DNA from: Velamenicoccus sp964471325
Lineage (GTDB): Bacteria > Omnitrophota > Gorgyraeia > Velamenicoccales > Velamenicoccaceae
NCBI GenBank assembly: GCA_964471325.1
Contig: CAYYFL010000017.1
Span: forward strand, 1 to 30,923
Reading direction: 5' to 3'
Length of the DNA stretch: 30,923 bases
Shown here: one piece after another, positions 15,107-23,064 of the stretch
Numbering within the stretch: the first letter of the stretch is position 1
Layout: each line of letters opens with the position of its first letter
Made by a program: the position numbers and the translations under genes
The notes under the pieces: model-generated
What the model was told of the DNA's origin: nothing
The model's database searches: none
What the model saw: only the letters and a program-made list of their open reading frames with translations

Positions 15107-15388
15107 ATGAATACGGCACAGGCCGGTATGCTGGCCAATCTGTTTCCCTTGGCGCTGATCTTCCTTATTTTTTATTTTATCCTGATCCGTCCCCAGCAGA
15201 AACAGCAGAAGGATTTCAAGAAGATGCTGGAGGCCCTGAAAAAAAATGACCAGATCGTGACGGTCGGCGGCATCCACGGGACGATCATTAACGTCAAAGA
15301 CAAGACGCTGGTCGTCAGGATCGACGATAACACACGCATCGAGATCGACAAGAGCGCCGTCGGACGCCTGGAAAAAGCTGGCGCATGA
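15107..15388 (+). CDS. yajC: Preprotein translocase subunit YajC
   Basis: YajC is a single-pass inner-membrane protein associated with SecDF. The 93 residues contain one membrane segment (about 9-29, NLFPLALIFLIFYFILIRP), then the hallmark RPQQKQQKDFKKM and a small cytoplasmic domain with VTVGGIHGTIINVKDKTLVV. A perfect AAGGAGG lies 4 bases before the ATG. secDF follows after 170 bases, a conserved neighbour pair, but the gap holds a folded element that may affect their relative expression. Confidence 0.95.
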   Translation: MNTAQAGMLANLFPLALIFLIFYFILIRPQQKQQKDFKKMLEALKKNDQIVTVGGIHGTIINVKDKTLVVRIDDNTRIEIDKSAVGRLEKAGA

Positions 15389-15413
15389 TTTTGGTTGAGG
15401 AAATATGCGTTGA

Positions 15414-15504
15414 CTCCGCACTTGGGCACTTGAAAATTTCCGCCAGGGCGGGCCGGCGTAAATTTTCCTGGTCTGCTGTTTCAGCAGACCGAGTAAGTGC
15501 GGAG
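15414..15504 (+). repeat. Folded 91-nt inverted-repeat element between yajC and secDF
   Basis: A perfect 10-bp closing stem, CTCCGCACTT (15414-15423) with AAGTGCGGAG (15495-15504), encloses two hairpins. The first is GAAAATTTCCGCC/GGCGTAAATTTTC (15432-15444 with 15455-15467, 12 of 13 paired). The second is GGTCTGCTG/CAGCAGACC (15470-15478 with 15482-15490, perfect). This makes a three-way junction. It could be a MITE-like palindromic element with terminal inverted repeats or a structured RNA in the secDF leader. I do not recognise it as a known family. A further stem, CATTTTG 15507-15513 with CAAAATG 15539-15545, follows just before the secDF ribosome site. Confidence 0.7.
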
Positions 15505-15558
15505 TTCATTTTGTAAGGAAAGATTACCCTGTTATAGGCAAAATGAAGGAGTTTTGTT

Positions 15559-17748
15559 ATGCAAAAAAGTCTGTTGTATCGGGGTCTATTGATCATCGGC
15601 GTCATCCTGGTAACGGCTTTGTTGGCCTTTCCGTTGAACAAACGGATCAGCCTCGGTCTCGACCTTCAGGGAGGAATGTATCTAATCCTGAAGGTGGACA
15701 CCAGTAAGTTGAGCGATAAGGCCAAAGAAGACGCCGTGGAGCGCGCTTTGGAGATCATCCGTAACAGGATCGATCAATTCGGGGTCCGCGAACCCTTGAT
15801 CCAGATCCAAGGAGCGGATCAGATCGTCGTCCAGCTCCCCGGCATGACGGATAGGAAACGCGCGCTGGAATTGATCGGCCGTACGGCCTTGCTTGAATTC
15901 AAGCTTGTCAGCAACGATACAAAGGCCATTTCCGACGCTATCGCGGGGAATGTCCCGGAGGGGTTCGAACTCAAAGAGCTCGAAGGCGAAAAGCTTCTGT
16001 TGAGCAAGACGCCGGCAGTCACGGGAGAATATCTTGAGACGGCGGATGTCAAATTCGACCAGAGCGCTTTCGGTCAGCCGATCGTCAGCATGAAGCTGAA
16101 GGGCGACGGCATCAAAAAATTTGCCGAGTTGACGAAGGACAATGTGGGCCGGCGCCTGGCGATCGTCCTGGACGGCAACATATATTCGGCGCCGAGGATC
16201 GATGAGCCTATTCCGACGGGCGAGGCCGTCATTTCAGGCCGTTTTACTCCCGATGAGGCCAAGGACCTTGCCATCGTCCTGCGTTCGGGTTCCCTGCCGG
16301 CGCCCTTGATCATCGAGGAAGAGCGGACGGTGGGGCCGCTTCTAGGCCAGGATTCGATCCGCAAGGGGCTGTTCGCGTGTCTGGTCGGTGCGGCCCTGGT
16401 CTTTCTTTTTATGGTCTTTTACTACGGCGCAACGGGGCTGATTGCGGATTTCGCCCTTTTATTCAACGTTTTTATCATTTTGGGCGGTTTGGGCCTTTTC
16501 CATGCCACGCTGACTTTGCCGGGCATCGCCGGTATCATCCTGACCATCGGCATGGCCGTTGACGCCAACGTTTTGATCAATGAACGCATGAGGGACGAGT
16601 TGGCGCTCGGACGACCTTTGCGCACGGCAGTCGCCAACGGTTATGACAAGGCGTTTTCGGCGATATTCGATTCCAATGTGACGACGCTGATCGCGGCTTT
16701 TTTTCTTTTCCAATTCGGAACGGGTCCTATCCGCGGTTTTGCCGTGACGCTGACGATCGGTTTGGTGGCGAGTATGTTTACGGCGATCGTCGTCACGAGG
16801 CTCATCTTCGACTTTTTGCTTTACAAGAACGCCGTCAAGGGTCTGTCTTTTCGTTCATTCATCAAAAATGAAACGCACGTTGATTTTATCAAGAAACGTT
16901 ATTTTGCCTATGCGCTTTCAGGGTTGATTTTTGTCGTCGGCATTATTTCTTTCGTCAAGAAAGGGTCCGCGGCTTACGGCGTCGAGTTTTCCGGAGGGCA
17001 GCTCCAGGAATACAGGTTCCAGACGGCCGTGCCGATCGAACAATTGCGTACCGCGATGAAGGACATGGGGTTGCCCGACGCCAACATCCAGCAGGTGAAG
17101 GAAGACCCGCGCCAGGTGATCATCCGCTCCGGAGAGGATTCGGCGGATGCCGTGCAGGCGGAATTCAAGAAGATATTCAATAACAATCCTTTCGAGGTCA
17201 TGAGGATCGAGAAGATCGGTCCTACCGTCGGCAAGGAACTGAAGAAGAAGGCAACGCTCGCCATCGTCTATTCGCTGATCGGCATCCTTTTGTATGTGGC
17301 GATCCGTTTCAAGCACTTTGATTTTGCGGTGGGCGGCGTGTTTGCGCTTCTTCACGACGTGGTGCTGACGGCCGGTTTTATCGTGTTCATGAACCGCCAG
17401 GTCGATCTCTTGATCGTGACGGCCCTTCTGACGATCGCCGGTTATTCGATCAACGACACGATCGTCATTTACGACAGGGTCCGCGAGCTCATGCGCACGA
17501 AATTCAAGGTGGGATTGCGGGATGTCATCAACTTGGCCCTGAACCAGACCCTGGCGAGGACCATCTTGACGTCGCTGGCGACCCTTCTGGTTGTCGTCTC
17601 CATGTATATCCTGGGCGGCGAGATCCTGAATTCTTTCGCGCTGGCCCTTTTGTTCGGTTTTCTCATCGGCTGCTATTCGACGATCTTTATCGCCAGCCCC
17701 ATTGTCCTGGCTTGCCGGGGATTGATGAAGCCCGGCACAAGGCGCTGA
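15559..17748 (+). CDS. secDF: Fused protein translocase SecDF
   Basis: SecD and SecF use the proton gradient to pull secreted proteins across the inner membrane. Here they form one 729-residue chain, as in Bacillus, instead of two genes. The SecD half has an N-terminal membrane segment, GLDLQGGMYLIL, the periplasmic P1 region (RNRIDQFGVREP, QIVVQLPGM), and IGMAVDANVLINERMRDE. The linker is near residue 435. The SecF half starts with KKRYFAYALSGLIFVVG and has GVEFSGGQLQEYRF and LTIAGYSINDTIVIYDRVRE. About twelve membrane segments are expected. AAGGAG at 15546-15551 sets the ATG. The extra loop of SecD appears short compared with E. coli. Confidence 0.96.
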   Translation: MQKSLLYRGLLIIGVILVTALLAFPLNKRISLGLDLQGGMYLILKVDTSKLSDKAKEDAVERALEIIRNRIDQFGVREPLIQIQGADQIVVQLPGMTDRKRALELIGRTALLEFKLVSNDTKAISDAIAGNVPEGFELKELEGEKLLLSKTPAVTGEYLETADVKFDQSAFGQPIVSMKLKGDGIKKFAELTKDNVGRRLAIVLDGNIYSAPRIDEPIPTGEAVISGRFTPDEAKDLAIVLRSGSLPAPLIIEEERTVGPLLGQDSIRKGLFACLVGAALVFLFMVFYYGATGLIADFALLFNVFIILGGLGLFHATLTLPGIAGIILTIGMAVDANVLINERMRDELALGRPLRTAVANGYDKAFSAIFDSNVTTLIAAFFLFQFGTGPIRGFAVTLTIGLVASMFTAIVVTRLIFDFLLYKNAVKGLSFRSFIKNETHVDFIKKRYFAYALSGLIFVVGIISFVKKGSAAYGVEFSGGQLQEYRFQTAVPIEQLRTAMKDMGLPDANIQQVKEDPRQVIIRSGEDSADAVQAEFKKIFNNNPFEVMRIEKIGPTVGKELKKKATLAIVYSLIGILLYVAIRFKHFDFAVGGVFALLHDVVLTAGFIVFMNRQVDLLIVTALLTIAGYSINDTIVIYDRVRELMRTKFKVGLRDVINLALNQTLARTILTSLATLLVVVSMYILGGEILNSFALALLFGFLIGCYSTIFIASPIVLACRGLMKPGTRR

Positions 17749-17766
17749 GGATCAGACAAGGTCAAC

Positions 17767-17824
17767 GGGTGGGCCGGTGGGCGGGTTAACAGGAAAATCG
17801 GTTCACAGGCTCACCGGCATACCG
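17767..17824 (+). repeat. Imperfect inverted repeat upstream of mfd
   Basis: Two GC-rich arms (17767-17790 and 17801-17824) are imperfect inverted copies of each other around an A-rich 10-nt loop. Both are built from variants of GCCGGTG and GGTTAAC/GGTTCAC. They lie in the 89-base gap between secDF and the shortened mfd gene. I see no promoter or clear ribosome site here. Confidence 0.5.
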
Positions 17825-17837
17825 GTCAACATGCTGA

Positions 17838-19733
17838 ATGTTCAGGTCTTTTAAGTTTTTCGAAGGACAACAGCTGTCCCCCGAAATCTTCATCCGCACA
17901 CTGGTGGAGTTCGGCTATAAGCGGCAGGCCCAGGTGTCCGAAGAGGGGGAGTTTGCCCGCCGCGGAGGCATCGTCGATGTCTTTCCGACGACCTTCGAAT
18001 ACCCCTTGCGTATCGAATGGGACGGCGAGCTCATCCGTTCCATCGACAGCTATAGCCTGACGACAGGCGCACCTTTTTGGAAACATAAGATCGTTATCCT
18101 CCTGCCCAAGAAGGCGCAAAGCCGGCCTTTAAAGATCGCCGCTCTCTCTCAGGAAACACCGCTCAATGCCTTTGTGGACATCAAGAAGGGGGATTATGTC
18201 GTCCATCCCGAGCATGGCATCGGCGTCTATCAAGGCATGGACAATGTCCGCCTGGGAGGGCAAGACCGCCCGCATATGGTCATCCGCTACCAGGGCGAAG
18301 ACCGTCTTTTTGTGCCCGTGGAACAGATGCACGTGGTGCAGAAGTATGTGGGCTTCGGAAACCGCAAGCCCAAGATCTATCGCATGGGGTCGGGGGAGTG
18401 GAAACGGACAAAATTGCGCGCCCAGAAGGCCACGGTGAAAGTGGCGTGTGATCTCTTGAAGATCCAGGCCATGCGCAAGGCGCTCGGGGGCCATCCTTTC
18501 GGAAAAGACATGCCGTGGCAGGCCGATTTTGAAAAGGCTTTTCCCTACGTTCAGACGCCGGACCAGGCCCAGGCTGTTTTAGACACCAAGCGCGACATGG
18601 AAGCGCCGTTTGCCATGGACAGGCTGCTTTGCGGGGATGTCGGTTACGGTAAGACCGAAGTCGCCATGCGTGCCGCATTCAAATGCGTCATGGACAATAA
18701 ACAGGCGGCCTTTTTGGTGCCAACGACGATTTTGGCCGAGCAGCATTACCAGAATTTCAAGAAACGTCTCAAGGATTTTCCCGTGCGGGCCGAGATGCTC
18801 TCACGGTTCAGGACAAAGGCGCAGCAGGCGCAGATCATCAAGGATACGGCTGAAGGGCGCATCGACATTTTGATCGGCACGCACCGCTTGTTGTCGACCG
18901 ACATCCGCTTCCGGGAGCTTGGGCTTGTCATCATCGATGAGGAGCAGCGGTTCGGCGTCAAGGACAAGGAAAAACTCAAAGAGATGCGTTCCCTGGTGGA
19001 TGTCCTGACGTTGACGGCGACGCCTATCCCGCGGACGCTTTATATGTCGCTGATGGGGGCCAGGGACATCTCGGTCATCAATACGCCTCCGGAGAACCGC
19101 ATCGCGATCGAGACACACGTCGTCGCTTATGACAAGGTTCTTTTGTCCCAGGCGCTGGAGCGTGAATTAAAACGGGGCGGCCAGGTCTATTTTATCCATA
19201 ATCGCGTCGAGGATATTGAAGAGGTTAAAGACGACGTGGTGGCCCTGGCGCCTCCAGGGGCGCGCGTGGCCTATGCCCACGGCCAGATGCCGTCCTATGT
19301 GCTCGAGAAGATCATGGTGGATTTTCTTAATAACCGGATCGATGTCCTGGTATCCACCACGATCATTGAATCGGGCATTGATGTGCCGAACGCCAACACC
19401 ATCATCATCAACAATGCGGATAATTTCGGGCTGGCGGATCTGCATCAGATGAGGGGCAGGGTGGGGCGTTTTACCAAGAAAGCTTATGCTTATTTTGTGG
19501 TGCATCCGCGCAAGGCGCTCTCGACGGAAGCGCGCAAGCGCCTGGAGGCGATCCACGAATATGCCCATCTGGGCGCGGGTTTCAGGATCGCCATGGAAGA
19601 CCTTGAGATCCGCGGGGCAGGCAATCTCCTGGGCGTTCAGCAGCACGGTCATATCACGGCGGTGGGGTTTGATCTCTACTGCCGCCTTTTGAGAGAATCT
19701 GTCGCAGCGTTGCAGGAAACATTGGCACATTAG
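17838..19733 (+). CDS. mfd: Reduced transcription-repair coupling factor Mfd
   Basis: Mfd pushes stalled RNA polymerase off DNA damage and recruits UvrA. This version has only 631 residues, against about 1150 usually. Residues 12-90 match the UvrA-binding D2 region (GEFARRGGIVDVFP); the chain then jumps to the RNA-polymerase-interacting domain (about 117-185, GDYVVHPEHGIGVYQGM). The translocase domains follow: Walker A GDVGYGKTE at 266-274, DEEQ at 367-370, TATPIPRTL, and QMRGRVGRF. Domains D1a, D1b, D3 and the C-terminal D7 are missing. The ORF is uninterrupted across all conserved motor motifs, so it is probably functional and not a pseudogene. The ATG has no obvious ribosome site, and an in-frame TGA lies immediately before it. 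Confidence 0.88.
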   Translation: MFRSFKFFEGQQLSPEIFIRTLVEFGYKRQAQVSEEGEFARRGGIVDVFPTTFEYPLRIEWDGELIRSIDSYSLTTGAPFWKHKIVILLPKKAQSRPLKIAALSQETPLNAFVDIKKGDYVVHPEHGIGVYQGMDNVRLGGQDRPHMVIRYQGEDRLFVPVEQMHVVQKYVGFGNRKPKIYRMGSGEWKRTKLRAQKATVKVACDLLKIQAMRKALGGHPFGKDMPWQADFEKAFPYVQTPDQAQAVLDTKRDMEAPFAMDRLLCGDVGYGKTEVAMRAAFKCVMDNKQAAFLVPTTILAEQHYQNFKKRLKDFPVRAEMLSRFRTKAQQAQIIKDTAEGRIDILIGTHRLLSTDIRFRELGLVIIDEEQRFGVKDKEKLKEMRSLVDVLTLTATPIPRTLYMSLMGARDISVINTPPENRIAIETHVVAYDKVLLSQALERELKRGGQVYFIHNRVEDIEEVKDDVVALAPPGARVAYAHGQMPSYVLEKIMVDFLNNRIDVLVSTTIIESGIDVPNANTIIINNADNFGLADLHQMRGRVGRFTKKAYAYFVVHPRKALSTEARKRLEAIHEYAHLGAGFRIAMEDLEIRGAGNLLGVQQHGHITAVGFDLYCRLLRESVAALQETLAH

Positions 19734-19943
19734 TCAAAAGAGGCCGCAGCTTTGCGAATGAAGCAAGGATGCAAGGACGGCCAGAAGAAGCAGAAACTCA
19801 GGCCTATGATCTATGGAATTTTGTCAGCTTCCATAAATCGACCGTTCAGTGAAGCCCCCTTGATTTAAAGACGAGGGCTTCTTCCTGGGCAGAATTTCGC
19901 AGCTTGAAGCCAGGGGATTCCTGCGGAGGATTAAAGGAGACGT
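19734..19943 (+). other. Noncoding gap with two hairpins
   Basis: I see no gene here. A 7-bp stem TATGGAA/TTCCATA (19812-19818 with 19829-19835) and a 7-bp stem GAAGCCC/GGGCTTC (19851-19857 with 19875-19881) are present. Neither is followed by a proper T-run, so termination after mfd is uncertain. The AAAGGAGA ribosome site of the next gene is at 19933-19940. Confidence 0.45.
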
Positions 19944-20849
19944 ATGCGCATCAAGCAGATGATGGTTTTGGCCGGATTCGTATGGATAGCCGTATGCGGG
20001 GCAGCGTCGGTGCGCGCAGAGAGGATCGATCGCATTGTTGCTATTGTCAACGGCGACGTGATCACGCAAGACGAACTGGACATGTTCACCAAGATGTCGC
20101 TCTTGGACGGTGAAGCCGAACCGGCCATGAAGGACGAGGCGCAGAGGTTCAGATATTTTCTGGACCGTTTGATTGAAGACCGCCTCATCCTCCAGGAGGC
20201 GAAAAAAATGCAGCTCAAGGCCGACGAGAAGATCATTGAGGACAGGATCAAGGATATCCGGTTCCGCGCCGGCAGCGAAATGGCATTTCAACAAGCGCTG
20301 GCCAGCCAGGGGATATCCCTGACGGAATTGAGAGAGAAGCTTAAAAACCAGCTGTTGATCTATATGGCCGTGCAAAAGGAGATTAAGAATAAAACGCAGG
20401 TTTCTCCGCGGGAAGTCACCGAGTACTACGAGCAGCATAAGGACCGTTTCATGGTTCCGGAGTCCGTCGTGGTGCAGTCTATTTTTGTTGAAGACAAGGA
20501 TGTCCTTAAGGAGGTCATGCAGAAGCTCGCGGCGGGAGAGGATTTTTCGGCGCTGTCCAAGACATATTCAAAACGGAGCGATCTGGGCACGGTATCGCGG
20601 GGACAGCTGAAGAAGGACCTTGAAGATTTTCTTTTTGCCTGTGAAATAGGCAAACCGTCAAAACCTTTCCCTTTTGATAACGGATATTACATTTTTCTGG
20701 TGAAAGAAAAGATACCCCCGGCGGAAAAAAGCCTTGATGAGGTCAAGGGTAAGATCGAGTCCATACTTACGAACGAGAAATCCGAAAAGCTGCTGAAAGC
20801 CTGGATCGAAGACTTGAAAGATAAGGCCTATATTTCCGTTCGACAATAA
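19944..20849 (+). CDS. surA: SurA-like periplasmic chaperone / peptidyl-prolyl isomerase
   Basis: SurA-type proteins escort outer-membrane proteins through the periplasm. The 301 residues begin with a signal peptide (MRIKQMMVLAGFVWIAVCG, cleaved after about VRA), then the SurA N-terminal helical domain (IVAIVNGDVITQDELDMF, up to about 170). A single parvulin-type domain follows (about 172-275: SVVVQSIFVEDKDVLKEVM, FSALSKTYSKRSDLGTVSRG, FPFDNGYYIFLVKEK). E. coli SurA has two parvulin domains; one is common elsewhere. Its position before pdxA and rsmA repeats the E. coli surA-pdxA-rsmA order, which supports the name over other parvulins such as PrsA. Confidence 0.87.
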   Translation: MRIKQMMVLAGFVWIAVCGAASVRAERIDRIVAIVNGDVITQDELDMFTKMSLLDGEAEPAMKDEAQRFRYFLDRLIEDRLILQEAKKMQLKADEKIIEDRIKDIRFRAGSEMAFQQALASQGISLTELREKLKNQLLIYMAVQKEIKNKTQVSPREVTEYYEQHKDRFMVPESVVVQSIFVEDKDVLKEVMQKLAAGEDFSALSKTYSKRSDLGTVSRGQLKKDLEDFLFACEIGKPSKPFPFDNGYYIFLVKEKIPPAEKSLDEVKGKIESILTNEKSEKLLKAWIEDLKDKAYISVRQ

Positions 20850-20873
20850 ATATCCCGTCAAAAGGCAAAGCTA

Positions 20874-21827
20874 ATGAGAACGCGGATTGCGGTGACCATG
20901 GGGGATCCTGCAGGCATCGGAGCGGAGATCCTCGTTAAGGCTTTGCGGCGCCTTGGGCGCCGCAAAGGTGCGGAATTGCATTTGTTCGGTGATGCCTCTA
21001 TTCTGCGGCGCTATGGCTTTGATTCTGCGGAACGTGTCTGCTTCCATGATATGGCCCATGCGGGCCTCAAGGGCCTGCGTCCAGGCAGACCGTCGCGTCC
21101 CGGCGCCAGGGCCGCCCTTGGGTATCTTCAGGAAGCTGTCCGCATGGTCCGCCAGGGACAGGCTGACGGTCTTGTGACAGCCCCTGTCTCTAAAGAAGTC
21201 TTGCGTGCTGTCGGGTTCCGCTGGGCCGGCCAGACGGAATTTTTGGCTCACGCCTTTGGAACGCCGCAGGTAGAAATGGTTTTTGTCTCGCGGCGCCTGC
21301 GCGTCGTTTTGGTGACGCGGCACATGAGCCTCGTGCAGGCGGCGCAGTCCATAAAAAAAGAGAAAATCGTAGCCTGCGGACTTTTGATCTATGATTTTTT
21401 GCGCCGTACGTGCGGGTTGGCATCTCCGCGCATTGCCGTCTGCGGATTGAATCCGCACGCCGGTGAGAAAGGGTTGTTCGGGAAAGAAGAGATTACCCAG
21501 ATCGCCCCCGCCGTCAAACAGCTCAACCGGATATGCCGTGGCGCCTTCAGCGGGCCGGCGGCAGCAGATGCATTGTTCCGCCGGGCCTGGGAGGGGGCTT
21601 GCGATATGGTCATGGCGATGTACCATGACCAGGGCTTGATTCCTTTCAAGATGACGGAATTCAGCCGCGGCGTCCATGTGACGGCAGGGCTGCCTGTTGC
21701 GCGGACGTCTCCTGTGCACGGCACAGCCTATGATATTGCCGGGAAGAACAAGGCCGATGAAGGCTCGATGCTTGCGGCGTTGGAGCTTGCTTGCGATCTT
21801 GCCGGGCCCCGCCGCGCCGACAGATGA
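20874..21827 (+). CDS. pdxA: 4-hydroxythreonine-4-phosphate dehydrogenase
   Basis: PdxA makes the precursor that PdxJ condenses with deoxyxylulose phosphate in pyridoxal phosphate synthesis. The 317-residue protein has the N-terminal ITMGDP-like AVTMGDPAGIGAEI, LVTAPVSKEVL, the metal His in VTRHMSLVQA, GLNPHAGEKGLFGKEE and a second metal His in MAMYHDQGLIPFK. Substrate contacts near the end are present (VARTSPVHGTAYDIAGKN). Its stop overlaps the rsmA start (ATGA). A perfect 11-bp palindrome lies early in the coding sequence (20941-20967). Confidence 0.97.
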   Translation: MRTRIAVTMGDPAGIGAEILVKALRRLGRRKGAELHLFGDASILRRYGFDSAERVCFHDMAHAGLKGLRPGRPSRPGARAALGYLQEAVRMVRQGQADGLVTAPVSKEVLRAVGFRWAGQTEFLAHAFGTPQVEMVFVSRRLRVVLVTRHMSLVQAAQSIKKEKIVACGLLIYDFLRRTCGLASPRIAVCGLNPHAGEKGLFGKEEITQIAPAVKQLNRICRGAFSGPAAADALFRRAWEGACDMVMAMYHDQGLIPFKMTEFSRGVHVTAGLPVARTSPVHGTAYDIAGKNKADEGSMLAALELACDLAGPRRADR

Positions 21828-22639
21828 AACATTCTTCTCTGAGACCCCTCAAACGCTTCGGACAGAATTTCCTCGTCGACCCCAACATAAAAAGAAAGAT
21901 TATTGCCGCTGTGCATCCCGGTATGGGAGATCATATCCTGGAGATCGGGCCGGGCGACGGCGCATTGACATTGGAGCTGGCCCTTGCGTCGAGACGGGTT
22001 TACGCCGTCGAGATCGACAAGAAGCGGTGCGCGTGTCTTTCTTCACGGGCAGCGGAAATTCCTCGTCTGACTCTGATCTGTGCCGACATTCTCAAGTTTG
22101 ACCTGGAGGATTTCTTGCGGCGGGAAAAGGTGGATCGCGTGAGGGTCGTCTCGAATCTGCCGTATTACATTACCACCCCTGTCGTCGAATATCTTTTTAA
22201 GAGGATCGACCGTATCGATGATATCTTTTTGACGGTCCAGAGGGAAGTCGCACAACGCCTGACTGCCAAGGCCGGTGACCCGTCTTACGGGTCTTTGTCG
22301 TGTTTCGTCGATTATTACTGCGAGGCGGCTGTGCTGTTTGCCATTGCGCCTGCATGTTTCAGGCCTAAGCCGAAGGTAGATTCCGCTTTCATCCATTTCG
22401 TGCCGCGTCGTGACCGTAAGGAACGTCTATGTTTGCGTTCATCGGAAGAAGAGTTCTTCAGGTTGATCCGGGCGTCATTCGGACAGAGGCGCAAGACGCT
22501 CAGGGCGAGTCTGTCGCGTTTGCTGGGCAGGACATTCCTTGGACGTCTTGGCGAAGACAATCTCCTGGAGCGGAGGCCCCAAACAGTGCCGGTGCAGGAG
22601 TTTGCGCGCCTGAGTAATCGCATCTTTGGGCAGCCTTAA
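21824..22639 (+). CDS. rsmA: 16S rRNA (adenine1518/1519-N6) dimethyltransferase
   Basis: RsmA (KsgA) dimethylates two adenines in helix 45 of 16S rRNA during 30S maturation. The 271-residue product has the N-terminal LKRFGQNFLVD, SAM motif I LEIGPGDGALTLELA, the acidic ADILKFDL, the catalytic NLPY motif in SNLPYYITTPVVEYLF, and the C-terminal FRPKPKVDSAFIHF and FGQRRKTLRASLSR. ATG at 21824 forms an ATGA overlap with pdxA; an earlier in-frame start at 21791 would add an unconserved Arg-rich tail. Confidence 0.97.
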   Translation: MKHSSLRPLKRFGQNFLVDPNIKRKIIAAVHPGMGDHILEIGPGDGALTLELALASRRVYAVEIDKKRCACLSSRAAEIPRLTLICADILKFDLEDFLRREKVDRVRVVSNLPYYITTPVVEYLFKRIDRIDDIFLTVQREVAQRLTAKAGDPSYGSLSCFVDYYCEAAVLFAIAPACFRPKPKVDSAFIHFVPRRDRKERLCLRSSEEEFFRLIRASFGQRRKTLRASLSRLLGRTFLGRLGEDNLLERRPQTVPVQEFARLSNRIFGQP

Positions 22640-22700
22640 GAGGCCGTGTTTCATGTCAGCGGCGTCGCAAACCGTTACAGAACGAAATTCTCTAACGGGG

Positions 22701-22729
22701 TTTACTTTTTCTGGCGTCAATGATAATAT
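22701..22729 (+). promoter_or_regulatory. Candidate promoter of the gatCAB operon
   Basis: TTTACT (22701-22706) and TAATAT (22724-22729) lie 17 bases apart in a locally AT-rich gap, about 40 bases before the gatC ribosome site (AGAGGA near 22767-22772). The match to the sigma70 consensus is moderate, and the 137-base gap after rsmA is one of the few places where a new transcript could start. Confidence 0.5.
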
Positions 22730-22776
22730 AAATCTTTCTGTGTTTATTTCGTGAAGGTTAAAACCGAGAGGAAGAA

Positions 22777-23064
22777 ATGCCTATATCCCGTGATGATGTC
22801 AAATATATAGCCCATCTGGCAAGGTTGGGATTGACAGAACAAGAGGTGTCGCATTTTCAGGGACAACTGGAACGCATTCTGGGATATGTGGATAAGCTTA
22901 AAACTCTGGATGTCAGCCGTGTCGAGCCGATGACGCATGTCCTTGATTTGAAGAACGTCTATCGCAAAGACAGCGTGGTGCCGTCCATTGACCCCCCGGC
23001 GGTCTTGAAGATTGCGCCGGCCACGCAAGGGCAATTTTATAAGGTACCCAAGGTGATTGAATGA
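22777..23064 (+). CDS. gatC: Asp-tRNA(Asn)/Glu-tRNA(Gln) amidotransferase subunit C
   Basis: GatC stabilises the GatA-GatB pair that turns Glu-tRNA(Gln), and often Asp-tRNA(Asn), into the correct amide form. The 95 residues match the family: DVKYIAHLARLGLTEQE, FQGQLERILGYVDKLKTLD, VEPMTHVLDLKNVYRKD and the C-terminal GQFYKVPKVIE. Its stop overlaps the gatA start (ATGA). Together with gatA and gatB it forms a complete operon. Confidence 0.96.
   Translation: MPISRDDVKYIAHLARLGLTEQEVSHFQGQLERILGYVDKLKTLDVSRVEPMTHVLDLKNVYRKDSVVPSIDPPAVLKIAPATQGQFYKVPKVIE

Noticed and set aside
19851..19881. GAAGCCC/GGGCTTC hairpin as an mfd terminator
   Set aside because: The loop is long and there is no T-run after the stem; listed only as a hairpin.
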